From NCBI GenBank assembly GCA_964473525.1, contig CAYYPK010000028.1:17131-81130 (forward strand): 64,000 bases of DNA. The letters run 5' to 3'. A program made the position numbers and the translations under genes. This DNA comes from GCA-2687025 sp964473525. Lineage in GTDB: Bacteria; Poribacteria; WGA-4E; GCA-2687025. Every line of letters starts with the position of its first letter. Position 1 is the stretch's first letter. Below, piece after piece: positions 17,167 through 24,759 of the stretch. Under the pieces are notes generated by a model. It had not been told where the DNA came from, ran no database searches, and worked only from the letters and a program-made list of their open reading frames with translations.

Positions 17167-18141
17167 CTAGCCGAAGTGGTCCGCGAATGCGGTGTTGGGT
17201 AGAGCCGCGTCGCGGGCCTCAACGGCCTCTCGCACACGATCCGCGACGGTCGCGTCCTGCACGTAGATGCGAAGTGCGGTCACCGCACGCGCGGCGTTGG
17301 CGGGGCTGTCGTCGCCAACGGTGTCGAGCAGGTAGGCGACGGCTTCGTCGCGGCGAGTCACCGCGATGGCGAGCAGCACGGCGTCCTCCATACCCGGGGA
17401 CAGGATCGTCGCCGCGCGATGGTCCATGAGCGCCGCCAGCGCGGCCGGCTCGCGCGATTCGCCGAGCGCCAGCGCGGCGGCCTCGGCCAGAGCCTCGTCC
17501 GACGAGGCTAGGTAGGCAGCCACAAACTCCAGCGACCGGTCGGGCTCGACGTTCATCAGCCCGGTCAGACACTCGGCGGTCACATCAAGGTGCTCGTCCG
17601 GCAGCGCCGCCCGCAACCGCAGGAGCAACTCCGCGTCCAGGCCGCCGCGATGGGCTATCGCCTTGACGGCGCCGATACGCGCCTGCACCTCTGGGTCGGC
17701 GAGCAACGTCGTCAGGGCAAGCATGGCGTCGACGCCGCCCAGCCTCGCGAGCGCGAACGCGCACGTCGCCCGTAGCGGCGGAGCGGTGTCCTCGCGGCCA
17801 CCGTACACCGGCTCCAGCTGGACGGCGCGAATGCCGCGCAGAAATGGCGCGGCGTCGGAGAGGTCCATCGCGTCCAGCGCCTCGGCGAGCGCGACCTTGG
17901 CGAGACACCCTTCGTCCGCCTTGTAGGGGGCGTCCAGGAGTCTGCCGAAGGCCGCCAGCAGGTCGGGCATGAGTTCGGTCGCTCCGAGCGACGCGGCCGC
18001 CCGCGCGGCGCGCGCCACCAGCACGCTGCTCTTGCGCGCCAGCGCTTGGCGCAGATCCGCGAGAGCGGCGTCGGTGGCGGAGCCACCCGCAATCTCCGCG
18101 ACCCGTTCTATGAGGGCGTCGTCCGTAGGACGGCGTGCCAT
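17167..18141 (-). CDS. HEAT-repeat protein
   Basis: 324 residues, Ala/Leu/Arg/Asp-rich throughout, with about eight degenerate HEAT/PBS-lyase-type helical pairs (for example FALARLGGVDAMLALTTLLAD and AALALGESREPAALAALMD). No signal peptide and no catalytic motif. GGAG precedes the ATG. It is the first gene of the minus-strand operon that runs to 12027, separated from the next gene by 76 nt. It probably acts as a protein-binding scaffold. Confidence 0.8.
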   Translation of the reverse strand: MARRPTDDALIERVAEIAGGSATDAALADLRQALARKSSVLVARAARAAASLGATELMPDLLAAFGRLLDAPYKADEGCLAKVALAEALDAMDLSDAAPFLRGIRAVQLEPVYGGREDTAPPLRATCAFALARLGGVDAMLALTTLLADPEVQARIGAVKAIAHRGGLDAELLLRLRAALPDEHLDVTAECLTGLMNVEPDRSLEFVAAYLASSDEALAEAAALALGESREPAALAALMDHRAATILSPGMEDAVLLAIAVTRRDEAVAYLLDTVGDDSPANAARAVTALRIYVQDATVADRVREAVEARDAALPNTAFADHFG

Positions 18142-18260
18142 GGCGAACTCCGCGCGACAGGCGGGAAAAGTGGGTGAGTCGAACGCGCCGGTAGGCTATG
18201 CTACGCCCACGCGAACCGCAACGCGGCCATGCCGCAGCCAGGACGTAGGAGGAGACGACC

Positions 18261-19091
18261 TTGGCAGTCACGCGCGATTTCGACGGAGTGGCGGCTAACA
18301 CGTACGACGGGCCGGCGACCCTCACCGACACGCAGGTGCTCGAGGTGTGTCGCGAGGGGTACATGATGCTGCCGGGCATCGTCTCCGACGACGTGAACGC
18401 CAGGACGATCGAGTTCATGTCGCGAACCGACTCCCACGAGCCGAGCGAGATCATCCTTGAGGACTGGTTCCGGGAGGGGGTGCTCCTGGCCCCGGAAGCG
18501 GCGGGCGCCGTGCGTTCGCTGCTGGGCGCTGGGTTCGGCTTGCCCGTGCTGATGAGCAGCCACGAGGCGGAGTGCCCAAAAGAGGCGCAGGGATGGCACC
18601 ACGACGCCGACTCGAAGTTCGGCCCCGAAGTGAACTACCTGCAGGTCTTCTACTACCCGCAGGAGACGCCCGACGAGTTGGGCCCGACCGAGGTGCTGCC
18701 TCGCTCGCATATCGCCAAGACGAGTCGCGACACCGACTGGAGTGGAGGCGTATCGACGGCGTCGCCCGCCGGGACGGTCTTCATCACGCTATACCCCATC
18801 CTGCACCGCCGCGCGGAGGCCACCGGCACGGGCATCCGACATCTGCTGAAGTACAACTACTGGCGCACCGTCGCGCCGTGTCGCGACTGGGTACACGAAC
18901 GCGACTTCGACTTCCGCGACGCGAACTACGGCGGCCACCACGAGGCTTGGTGGATCGCGCACATGTTCTACTGGATGTGTGGCGACGCGGACCGCTTCAG
19001 GACTGTCGGGGGGCAGGGCTGGCCGTACTCAGGCTCGCAGCACAACCAGATTGGGCCTTCGTACGGGTTCCCCGGCGCGCCGCGGCCGTAG
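18261..19091 (+). CDS. Phytanoyl-CoA dioxygenase (PhyH) family oxygenase
   Basis: 276 residues from a TTG start, chosen because AGGAGG lies 8 nt upstream. The metal site is present: WHHDADSK gives HxD, and ILHRRAEATG the distal His followed by an Arg for 2-oxoglutarate. GPTEVLPRSH is the strand and turn typical of PhyH. This looks like an active Fe(II)/2-oxoglutarate hydroxylase, unlike the other PhyH gene, whose HxD is unclear. It is monocistronic and divergent from the HEAT gene. The substrate is unknown. Confidence 0.87.
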   Translation: MAVTRDFDGVAANTYDGPATLTDTQVLEVCREGYMMLPGIVSDDVNARTIEFMSRTDSHEPSEIILEDWFREGVLLAPEAAGAVRSLLGAGFGLPVLMSSHEAECPKEAQGWHHDADSKFGPEVNYLQVFYYPQETPDELGPTEVLPRSHIAKTSRDTDWSGGVSTASPAGTVFITLYPILHRRAEATGTGIRHLLKYNYWRTVAPCRDWVHERDFDFRDANYGGHHEAWWIAHMFYWMCGDADRFRTVGGQGWPYSGSQHNQIGPSYGFPGAPRP

Positions 19092-19106
19092 ACGCCCACG
19101 CCTGCG

Positions 19107-20033
19107 CTAGGCCGTGAGCGCCGCGCGCAAGCGACTCTGACCGTCAGCAACTTTCCACTCGCTCCGTTCGTCGGAGCCTGTCAGCCACGTGTCGATGGCG
19201 TCCAGCGCGCCGAAGAAGCGGCCCTTGAGGACGCAGCGGTCGGTGTCGGGATGGCCGTATCGGTCCATCACCATGCGTGCGAACGCCTCGCCGCCATCGC
19301 AGATCAGCGGGAAGAAGTCGTAGTCCGGGTCGCCGAGGCAAACGCACCCGTAGTCGATGATCCCAGCGACGGAAGGTGTGTTGTCCAGCAGGATGTGGCG
19401 ACCCCACAGGTCGGCGTGTCGGAGCACCGGCGCGTATTGGAAGTTGGCGGCGTCGTTCAGGAAACGGGCGAACAGCCGCTCGCACTCCTCTCGCGCTTCG
19501 GCTGACATCAGGGGATGGAGCTTCCGTCGCGCGTCCTCGCGGTAGTGCTCGTACTCGTCAGCCAGTTCGTCCTCGTCGGCGCCGATTTCGCGAGCGTCCG
19601 CGACCGGGAAGGCGTGGACCCCGCGCAGGAACTCCGCGATCTGGCGGGCGACACGGTCACGTCCTGCGGCCGACATGCCCGCGACGGCGCTGGGCGTCAG
19701 TGGCTCTCCCCGGATGGCGCGATGTCCTAGATACGTGCGTCCGTCCGGCAGCGAGCCGACGTGTTCGAAGCTGGGCACGGCGACCTCCACCGTCGGAGCA
19801 AGCCGGGGCAGAAGGAGCCGCTCCTTGCGGTAGGCGCGCTCGGCTCCGTTCGTGCGCGGGAAGCGGAAGATCCACTGCCCGTCCACCATGTAGGCGTACG
19901 AGAACCAGCTTTCGCCAAGGTCGACGGCTTGACGCGCGCCTAGCTCTGGCAGGTCGCGGTTGAGAATCTCTATGGCGAGCGACGGGGTGTCCACAGGCGT
20001 GGCTACGGGAGCTCCGTCAGATGTGGCGCTCAT
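19107..20033 (-). CDS. APH-family phosphotransferase (macrolide/aminoglycoside kinase-like)
   Basis: 308 residues. The start overlaps the upstream GNAT stop as ATGA. The N-lobe shows WIFRFPRTNGAERAYRKE. The catalytic loop is LRHADLWGRHILLDN, in which the usual Asn of HxDxxxxN is His, as in the HxDxxxEH-type subgroup. The metal loop is GIIDYGCVCLGDPDYD. The family includes antibiotic kinases, but the substrate cannot be told from sequence. Coupled to a GNAT acetyltransferase, it might belong to a small detoxification or modification pair. Confidence 0.83.
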   Translation of the reverse strand: MSATSDGAPVATPVDTPSLAIEILNRDLPELGARQAVDLGESWFSYAYMVDGQWIFRFPRTNGAERAYRKERLLLPRLAPTVEVAVPSFEHVGSLPDGRTYLGHRAIRGEPLTPSAVAGMSAAGRDRVARQIAEFLRGVHAFPVADAREIGADEDELADEYEHYREDARRKLHPLMSAEAREECERLFARFLNDAANFQYAPVLRHADLWGRHILLDNTPSVAGIIDYGCVCLGDPDYDFFPLICDGGEAFARMVMDRYGHPDTDRCVLKGRFFGALDAIDTWLTGSDERSEWKVADGQSRLRAALTA

Positions 20034-20524
20034 AGTGCCCTTTCGACCAGCACTTCGTCGATGTAGACTCCATCGATCTTCGCGTGTCGCGCGGCGACAC
20101 CGATCCGTCGGAAGCCTTGCCCGCCGTATGCCGCCAGGGCCGCGGAGTTGTCCGCGCGGATGAACGTCGAGAGCTTCTCGTACCCCGACTCGCGGGCGGC
20201 ATTCAGTGTCGCTCGGAACAGCTCGCGACCTACGCCCTGGCGACGCGCGTCCAGCCGGACGAACGTCCCAATGACGCCCACGTGGTCGAATGCGCGCGTG
20301 TAGTCCGCGAACGGCTCGACGCTCTGGAACCCGACGATCTCGCCCGCCCTCTCGGCTACGTGGAACACCCCTCGCGCCGGGAACGACGCGACGAATGCGC
20401 GCTCCTCCTCGAGCGTGAAGGGCGTGTCCAGGACCGTGTAGCAGCGTGCCTCGATGATCGGGTTCAGGACTGCGAGGAGGCCAGGGGCATCGTCGACGGT
20501 GGCGGCTCGTATGGATGGCTGCAT
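20030..20524 (-). CDS. GNAT acetyltransferase (single domain)
   Basis: 164 residues from MQPSIRAATVDDAP, the usual GNAT beginning; an in-frame ATG 48 nt upstream is also possible and neither has a good ribosome site. The acetyl-CoA loop is DARRQGVGRELF, and the C-terminal half has NSAALAAYGGQGFRRIG. Similar to the phosphinothricin-acetyltransferase-like (PAT) group. Overlaps the downstream kinase gene by 4 nt. Confidence 0.82.
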   Translation of the reverse strand: MQPSIRAATVDDAPGLLAVLNPIIEARCYTVLDTPFTLEEERAFVASFPARGVFHVAERAGEIVGFQSVEPFADYTRAFDHVGVIGTFVRLDARRQGVGRELFRATLNAARESGYEKLSTFIRADNSAALAAYGGQGFRRIGVAARHAKIDGVYIDEVLVERAL

Positions 20525-20638
20525 GGAGAGATTGTCGCCACGACGCCCGCGGACGGCAAGGCGCCGAGACATTGGCTATCACTTGGCCAGGCTCAGGATG
20601 CCCGCGTGTAGCAGACAGCCGTCAGGGAGGATCGAAAC

Positions 20639-20806
20639 ATGGCGCGCGCAAGCGGTAAGGGCGGGCTCATCGCGGTGCTGGTGCTGTTCCACGTTGTGAT
20701 GGTGGCTTCCATCGAGCACCCGGAGAAGCCACTGCTGTTCGTGGCGTTCTGCCTGATGGCGACGCTCCTCGCCGTGCTGATGGTCGCTCGACGCGCTCGC
20801 GAGTGA
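20639..20806 (+). CDS. Small two-helix membrane protein, 55 residues
   Basis: An ATG with GGGAGG 8 nt upstream opens 55 codons ending in TGA. The product has a short basic start (MARASGKGG), a hydrophobic helix (LIAVLVLFHVVMVAS), a polar hairpin (IEHPEKP), a second hydrophobic helix (LLFVAFCLMATLLAVLMV) and a basic tail (ARRARE). It is therefore predicted to be a hairpin inner-membrane protein with both ends inside. No family is recognised. The good ribosome site and clean hairpin topology are the evidence. Confidence 0.65.
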   Translation: MARASGKGGLIAVLVLFHVVMVASIEHPEKPLLFVAFCLMATLLAVLMVARRARE

Positions 20807-20829
20807 CGTCGGACAGCGGAGCGGTCACC

Positions 20830-20985
20830 TCACGGCTGCGGCGCGCGCGTCACGGGCAAGGGTCGGACTCGGAGAGCGTGATCCTCGACAACGACGATAG
20901 CGCCGACGTGACGAGTCGACAGTCCTATCTCTCGCAGCGCGCCCGCCAGACTCCGGGGCAGGTTGTTGTCGAGTAGCAGTCTCAC
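20830..20985 (-). pseudogene. DUF5615 (PIN-like) toxin gene with an internal deletion
   Basis: 51 codons from a GTG that overlaps the upstream DUF433 stop as GTGA. The first 27 residues (RLLLDNNLPRSLAGAL...STRHV) match the start of DUF5615 PIN-like proteins, including the first acidic residue. The last 20 (AIVVVEDHALRVRPLP) resemble the very end of the same family. The usual length is about 110-120 residues, so roughly 60 residues, including the central acidic positions and the THD-type motif, are missing in frame. It is probably a non-functional toxin remnant. Confidence 0.6.
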
Positions 20986-21227
20986 GGCGTGACCGCGGCA
21001 GACACGACCCTTTCCTCCATCGCCCACGCGGCGTAACCGAGCGCCTGCTGGATGTCGGCCTCCTCCATCTCACGCCACTCCCGCAGCATGTCACTTGTCG
21101 TCATCCCGCTGGCGAGATGAGCCAATACGGAGGCGACCGGCATGCGCATCCCACGGACACAAGGCTTCCCGAAACATCGCTCCGGGTCGAGCGTGATGCG
21201 GTCAGATAGAAAGTGCGTCATTGCCAT
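20982..21227 (-). CDS. DUF433 family protein (antitoxin-like)
   Basis: 81 residues, full length for DUF433. Recognisable from ITLDPERCFGKPCVRGMRMPVASVL and the helical DNA-binding C-terminal half (MTTSDMLREWREMEEADIQQALGYAAWA). DUF433 genes are commonly paired with DUF5615 PIN-like genes and are regarded as antitoxin or regulator partners. The pair overlaps by 4 nt. The partner here is internally deleted, so this looks like an orphaned antitoxin. Confidence 0.82.
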   Translation of the reverse strand: MAMTHFLSDRITLDPERCFGKPCVRGMRMPVASVLAHLASGMTTSDMLREWREMEEADIQQALGYAAWAMEERVVSAAVTP

Positions 21228-21316
21228 AGCTTGCAGCCTCGCCGCGCCACGGTGTGGGTTGAGACCATCGTAGCACGCGCGCAGGGCGGTGGCGAGCGCG
21301 GTCGGCGGGTCGAATC

Positions 21317-22351
21317 CTACGCACGAGTGTAGAGATGCGCGCCCGGAACGTGTTCGCTCTCGCCTCCGACGTTGACCGCGTAGGACATCGGCCCCCAGAT
21401 GGCCGCGCCCCCATGTACGCCTGCCTTGTTCACCGCGTAGAACGACACGCCGAATCGTGGGCGGCCCTCGTCGTCACGGAGGCGCGCAACCTTGGTGTGG
21501 TCGACGATGCGCTGACATGCTTCGAGGCAGGCCTCCTCGGGTGTGGCGCCGTCCCGCATGAACTCGACCACGGCGAAGCAGCTACAGTTGAGCAGGTTCG
21601 CCTCGCCGCGTCCGGTGGATCCGGCCGCTCCGACTTCGTTGTCCACGTAGAGGCCTGCGCCGAATATGGGAGAGTCGCCTACCCGGCCCGGGATCTTGAA
21701 CGACAGGCCGCTCGTGGTCGTCACGCCCGAGATGTCGCCACGCGTGTCCACGGCGAGGCAACTGATGGTGCCCCAGTCCCGCTCGGGCAGCGGGGCCGCC
21801 ATGCCGATGTCCGTGTCCTCCGGCGCGTGTGGTGGCAGGCGGTCGTCGCCCGTGCTGAGGTTCTCCCGCCACCGCAACCAGCTCTCCCTCGATGCGTCCG
21901 TCAGGAGGTCGGCCTCCTCGAACCCGTGCATTCTCGCGAACTGGAGCGCCCCTTCGCCGACCAGCAGAGCGTGGTCGCTCCGCTCCATCACGGTCTGCGC
22001 CACACTCGACGGAGTCTTGATGTTTCGGAGCGCCGCAACCGCTCCGCCGCGGTGGGTGGGGCCGTGCATCACGCACGAATCCAGCTCTACGACGCCGTCC
22101 TCGTTGGGGAGGCCGCCGTAGCCCACGGAGCGGTCGTTTGGGTCATTCTCGACGATGTTGACACCTGCGATAACGGCGTCCAGCGTGTCCGCCCCTTCCT
22201 CGAGGCGCCGCATGGCGGTTGCCGTGGCCTGTAGGCCGTTGCCGCTGGACACGGCCACCGGCGGCGCCGGCGCCGACGCTGTCCCGCCGCGCAGCGCAGG
22301 TGCGAGGAGCCCCGCCGCCAGGCTGGTCTTGAGGAAGGTCCGACGTTGCAT
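21317..22351 (-). CDS. Tat-exported N4-(beta-N-acetylglucosaminyl)-L-asparaginase (aspartylglucosaminidase)
   Basis: 344 residues. The Tat-like signal MQRRTFLKTS is followed by the Ntn-hydrolase fold of peptidase family T2. The autocleavage site is WGTISCLAVD with Thr195 as the predicted nucleophile; homologues read HDT there, so the residues before the nucleophile differ. Further signatures are TTSGLSFKIPGRVGDSPI, GAGLYVDNEVGAA and TGRGE. The enzyme removes GlcNAc-linked or other beta-aspartyl groups from asparagine in the periplasm. It is monocistronic and divergent from the Ldh-family gene. Confidence 0.88.
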   Translation of the reverse strand: MQRRTFLKTSLAAGLLAPALRGGTASAPAPPVAVSSGNGLQATATAMRRLEEGADTLDAVIAGVNIVENDPNDRSVGYGGLPNEDGVVELDSCVMHGPTHRGGAVAALRNIKTPSSVAQTVMERSDHALLVGEGALQFARMHGFEEADLLTDASRESWLRWRENLSTGDDRLPPHAPEDTDIGMAAPLPERDWGTISCLAVDTRGDISGVTTTSGLSFKIPGRVGDSPIFGAGLYVDNEVGAAGSTGRGEANLLNCSCFAVVEFMRDGATPEEACLEACQRIVDHTKVARLRDDEGRPRFGVSFYAVNKAGVHGGAAIWGPMSYAVNVGGESEHVPGAHLYTRA

Positions 22352-22507
22352 GGGTCGCTCCTATTCGGTTCGGCTTGCCCAGAGGTGTGCCGCTGGCGAG
22401 CATACCACGCGATGCGAACACTCCCCATCGCTCGCAGGCTTGCTCCGTTGGGCGGGAGGGCGGCACAATCGCGCTGACGGCGCGAGCGCAGGCGCAGAGG
22501 AGGCACG

Positions 22508-23545
22508 ATGGACGGAACGAGACGGATTGCACATGCAGACCTCGAGGCGTTCTACAGAGATGCCCTCATCGCAGCCGGCGCCTCGGAGCGCGTCGCCGAG
22601 GTCGAGGCGCAGATAGGCGCGGAGGTTGATCTGTGTGGCGTGCACTCGCACGGCGTGCGTATGCTTCCTGGCGCGGTGAAGAGCGTGCGCGACGGCGCCG
22701 TTGACACGTCCTCGGACATACACGTTGTGACGGAGTCTCCCGCCTACCTCCTCGCGGAGGCCAACAGGGGCATGGGCCGCTATACGTCCGCGATGGCGAT
22801 GGACATGGCCGTCGAGAGGGCGCGCGAGTTCGGTGTCGGCATGGTAACCATCCGGGGCGTGGGTCATTGGGGTCGCGCCCACAGCTACTGCCTACGCGCC
22901 GCGCGGCAGGGCATGGTCAGCCTGGCGTTTACGAACACGATCGCGCTGTTCTCGCCGCACGGCGCGGGGTCACCCGTGCTGGGTAACAACCCCATGGGCA
23001 TCGGCGTGCCGGCCGACGACCCCGAACAGTCGGTCGTGCTCGACATCGCGATGACGCAAGCGTCCGTGGGGAAAGTCGCGATGGCCGCCATGCGCGGCGA
23101 CGCCGCCGAAGCCGACTGGGGTCTCGGCAAGGATGGCGCTCCGACGACGGACGCAAGCGAGATCATGGAGTCGCGGAACTTCCTGCCCATGGGCGGCCAC
23201 AAGGGCGCCGGGCTCTCGCTCATCGTGGACCTGCTCACGGCGGGTCTCGCCAACAGCCTCCTCGGGTTCGAGCAGGGAGAGAAGGGAAGGCCCTCGGACT
23301 CAGCCGGGGGTTCGACGAAGACCTTCATCGCGATACGCCCTCTGGGCGACTGGGTGGGCGAACGCGTCGCGGCCTACAAGCGGCGGATGGAAACAGCGGG
23401 CGTGGACGCGAGATGGCCCGGAGAGGGCAGCTACCGGCGGCGTCTCGACTACATCGAGCGCGGCATCGAACTCCTGCCTCAGATCGTCGAAGGCATGAAG
23501 GACGTGTCGACGGATCTCGACGTTCCCATACGCTGGTTGGACTGA
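22508..23545 (+). CDS. Ldh/malate dehydrogenase-family (Ldh_2) oxidoreductase
   Basis: 345 residues, GGAGG 5 nt before the ATG. Typical Ldh_2 features: VDLCGVHSHGV near residue 45, RGVGHWGRAHSY with the catalytic His, GNNPMGIGVPA and a C-terminal MGGHKGAGLSLIVDLL. These are NAD(P)-dependent 2-hydroxyacid or ureidoglycolate/2,3-diketogulonate-type dehydrogenases. The exact substrate is not decidable. It is followed 26 nt later by the VCBS propeller gene. Confidence 0.88.
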   Translation: MDGTRRIAHADLEAFYRDALIAAGASERVAEVEAQIGAEVDLCGVHSHGVRMLPGAVKSVRDGAVDTSSDIHVVTESPAYLLAEANRGMGRYTSAMAMDMAVERAREFGVGMVTIRGVGHWGRAHSYCLRAARQGMVSLAFTNTIALFSPHGAGSPVLGNNPMGIGVPADDPEQSVVLDIAMTQASVGKVAMAAMRGDAAEADWGLGKDGAPTTDASEIMESRNFLPMGGHKGAGLSLIVDLLTAGLANSLLGFEQGEKGRPSDSAGGSTKTFIAIRPLGDWVGERVAAYKRRMETAGVDARWPGEGSYRRRLDYIERGIELLPQIVEGMKDVSTDLDVPIRWLD

Positions 23546-23571
23546 CGCACCGCTACACGCGGGAGGATCCC

Positions 23572-24693
23572 ATGGCGCCGAGATTCCGGCATCACATCAT
23601 CGACGTCGACCTGCCGCCCGGCGCCTACGCCCAGACCATGCTCGCGGATCTCGACGGCGACGGCCGGCTGGAGTTCGTAACCGGCCAGCGGGACGGGTTG
23701 CTGTTCGCCTACCGATACGACGGCCCGGACAGTTGGTCGAGGCACACCATCGGCGAGGACTCGCCGTCGGATGTGGGGGCCGTGGCGCTTGATGTCGACG
23801 GCGATGGGCTGGTCGACATCGTGACTGGGGGCGCCTGGTACCGCAACTCGGGCGACCTGAACACGCCCTTCGAGCGCATCGTGTTCGACGCCGACCTCGG
23901 CGGCGTGCACGACGTCCTGGTGACGGACATCGACGGCGACGGCAAGATGGAAGTCGTCACGATGTCGGACCAGAACAGCCTCCGGTGGTACCGCATACCG
24001 GACGACGCGCGGCAGCCCTGGATCAGGACGGAGATTGGGCCGGCGGTCCACGCCGGAGCGGCGGCGGGCGACATCGACGGCGATGGGTCCATCGACATAG
24101 TTCGCACGGACGTGTGGTTCCGCAACGTCGCCGGAAACGGCACGCGGTGGGAGGAGATCGCCATCGGCCCCAGCACTCCGCCGCCTGCGGATTTCCAGCA
24201 GCCGTTCGCCTTCGACGCGACATGCGCGCACGTGTGCGACATGAACCGAGACGGGCGGAACGACATCGTATTCACGGACGCGGAGATTCCAGGCGGACAC
24301 GTGTGGTGGATGGAGAACGTCCACGGGGACGGGAGAACGTGGCGGCGCCACGACATCGCGGGCGGTGAGGCGCCCCGTCGCGGCCCTTATCACTCGTTGC
24401 ACGTTGGCGATATGGACGGCGATGGCGACCTGGACGTCATGTCCTGCGAGATGGAAGCCATCGCTGGCGACGCGGCGCCTCGGTGGTACCTCTGGGAGAA
24501 CGTCGACGGCGTTGGCGGAGAATGGCGCGAGCACATCATCCTGGACGCCAACCTGGGCGGCCATCAGACCGTCGTCGGTGATGTCACGGGGAACGGCTTG
24601 CCCGACGCCGTCTCGAAGCCGTGGCGACCATCGACTCAGAACGCGGTGGACGGGCGAATGTTCGTCGTGTTCCTCGAGAATCTAGGCGATTGA
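23572..24693 (+). CDS. FG-GAP/VCBS-repeat beta-propeller protein
   Basis: 373 residues from an ATG with GGGAGGA upstream. Seven Ca-loop repeats of the DxDGDG type (DLDGDGRLE, DVDGDGLVD, DIDGDGKME, DIDGDGSID, DMNRDGRND, DMDGDGDLD, DVTGNGLPD) make a seven-bladed integrin-like propeller. No signal peptide is seen, which is unusual for a family that normally works outside the cell. No catalytic motif is visible. It probably binds a ligand or carbohydrate and may be exported by an unrecognised route. Confidence 0.83.
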   Translation: MAPRFRHHIIDVDLPPGAYAQTMLADLDGDGRLEFVTGQRDGLLFAYRYDGPDSWSRHTIGEDSPSDVGAVALDVDGDGLVDIVTGGAWYRNSGDLNTPFERIVFDADLGGVHDVLVTDIDGDGKMEVVTMSDQNSLRWYRIPDDARQPWIRTEIGPAVHAGAAAGDIDGDGSIDIVRTDVWFRNVAGNGTRWEEIAIGPSTPPPADFQQPFAFDATCAHVCDMNRDGRNDIVFTDAEIPGGHVWWMENVHGDGRTWRRHDIAGGEAPRRGPYHSLHVGDMDGDGDLDVMSCEMEAIAGDAAPRWYLWENVDGVGGEWREHIILDANLGGHQTVVGDVTGNGLPDAVSKPWRPSTQNAVDGRMFVVFLENLGD

Positions 24694-24714
24694 GGCGACG
24701 CCGCCGTCCTCCGG

Positions 24715-24736
24715 CATGGGGTAGCATGTCCCCATG
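24715..24736. other. Inverted repeat between the VCBS and glycosyltransferase genes
   Basis: Perfect 7-bp arms CATGGGG / CCCCATG around an 8-nt loop in the 66-nt gap. It could be a weak attenuator or an operator; no T-tract follows. Confidence 0.3.
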
Positions 24737-24759
24737 GACGGTATCCGGCTCGAAACGCC

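Noticed and set aside
21295..21325. Possible tRNA T-arm (GGGTCGAATCCTAC)
   Set aside because: No matching acceptor, D or anticodon arms in the preceding 75 nt, and the end runs into the aspartylglucosaminidase gene.
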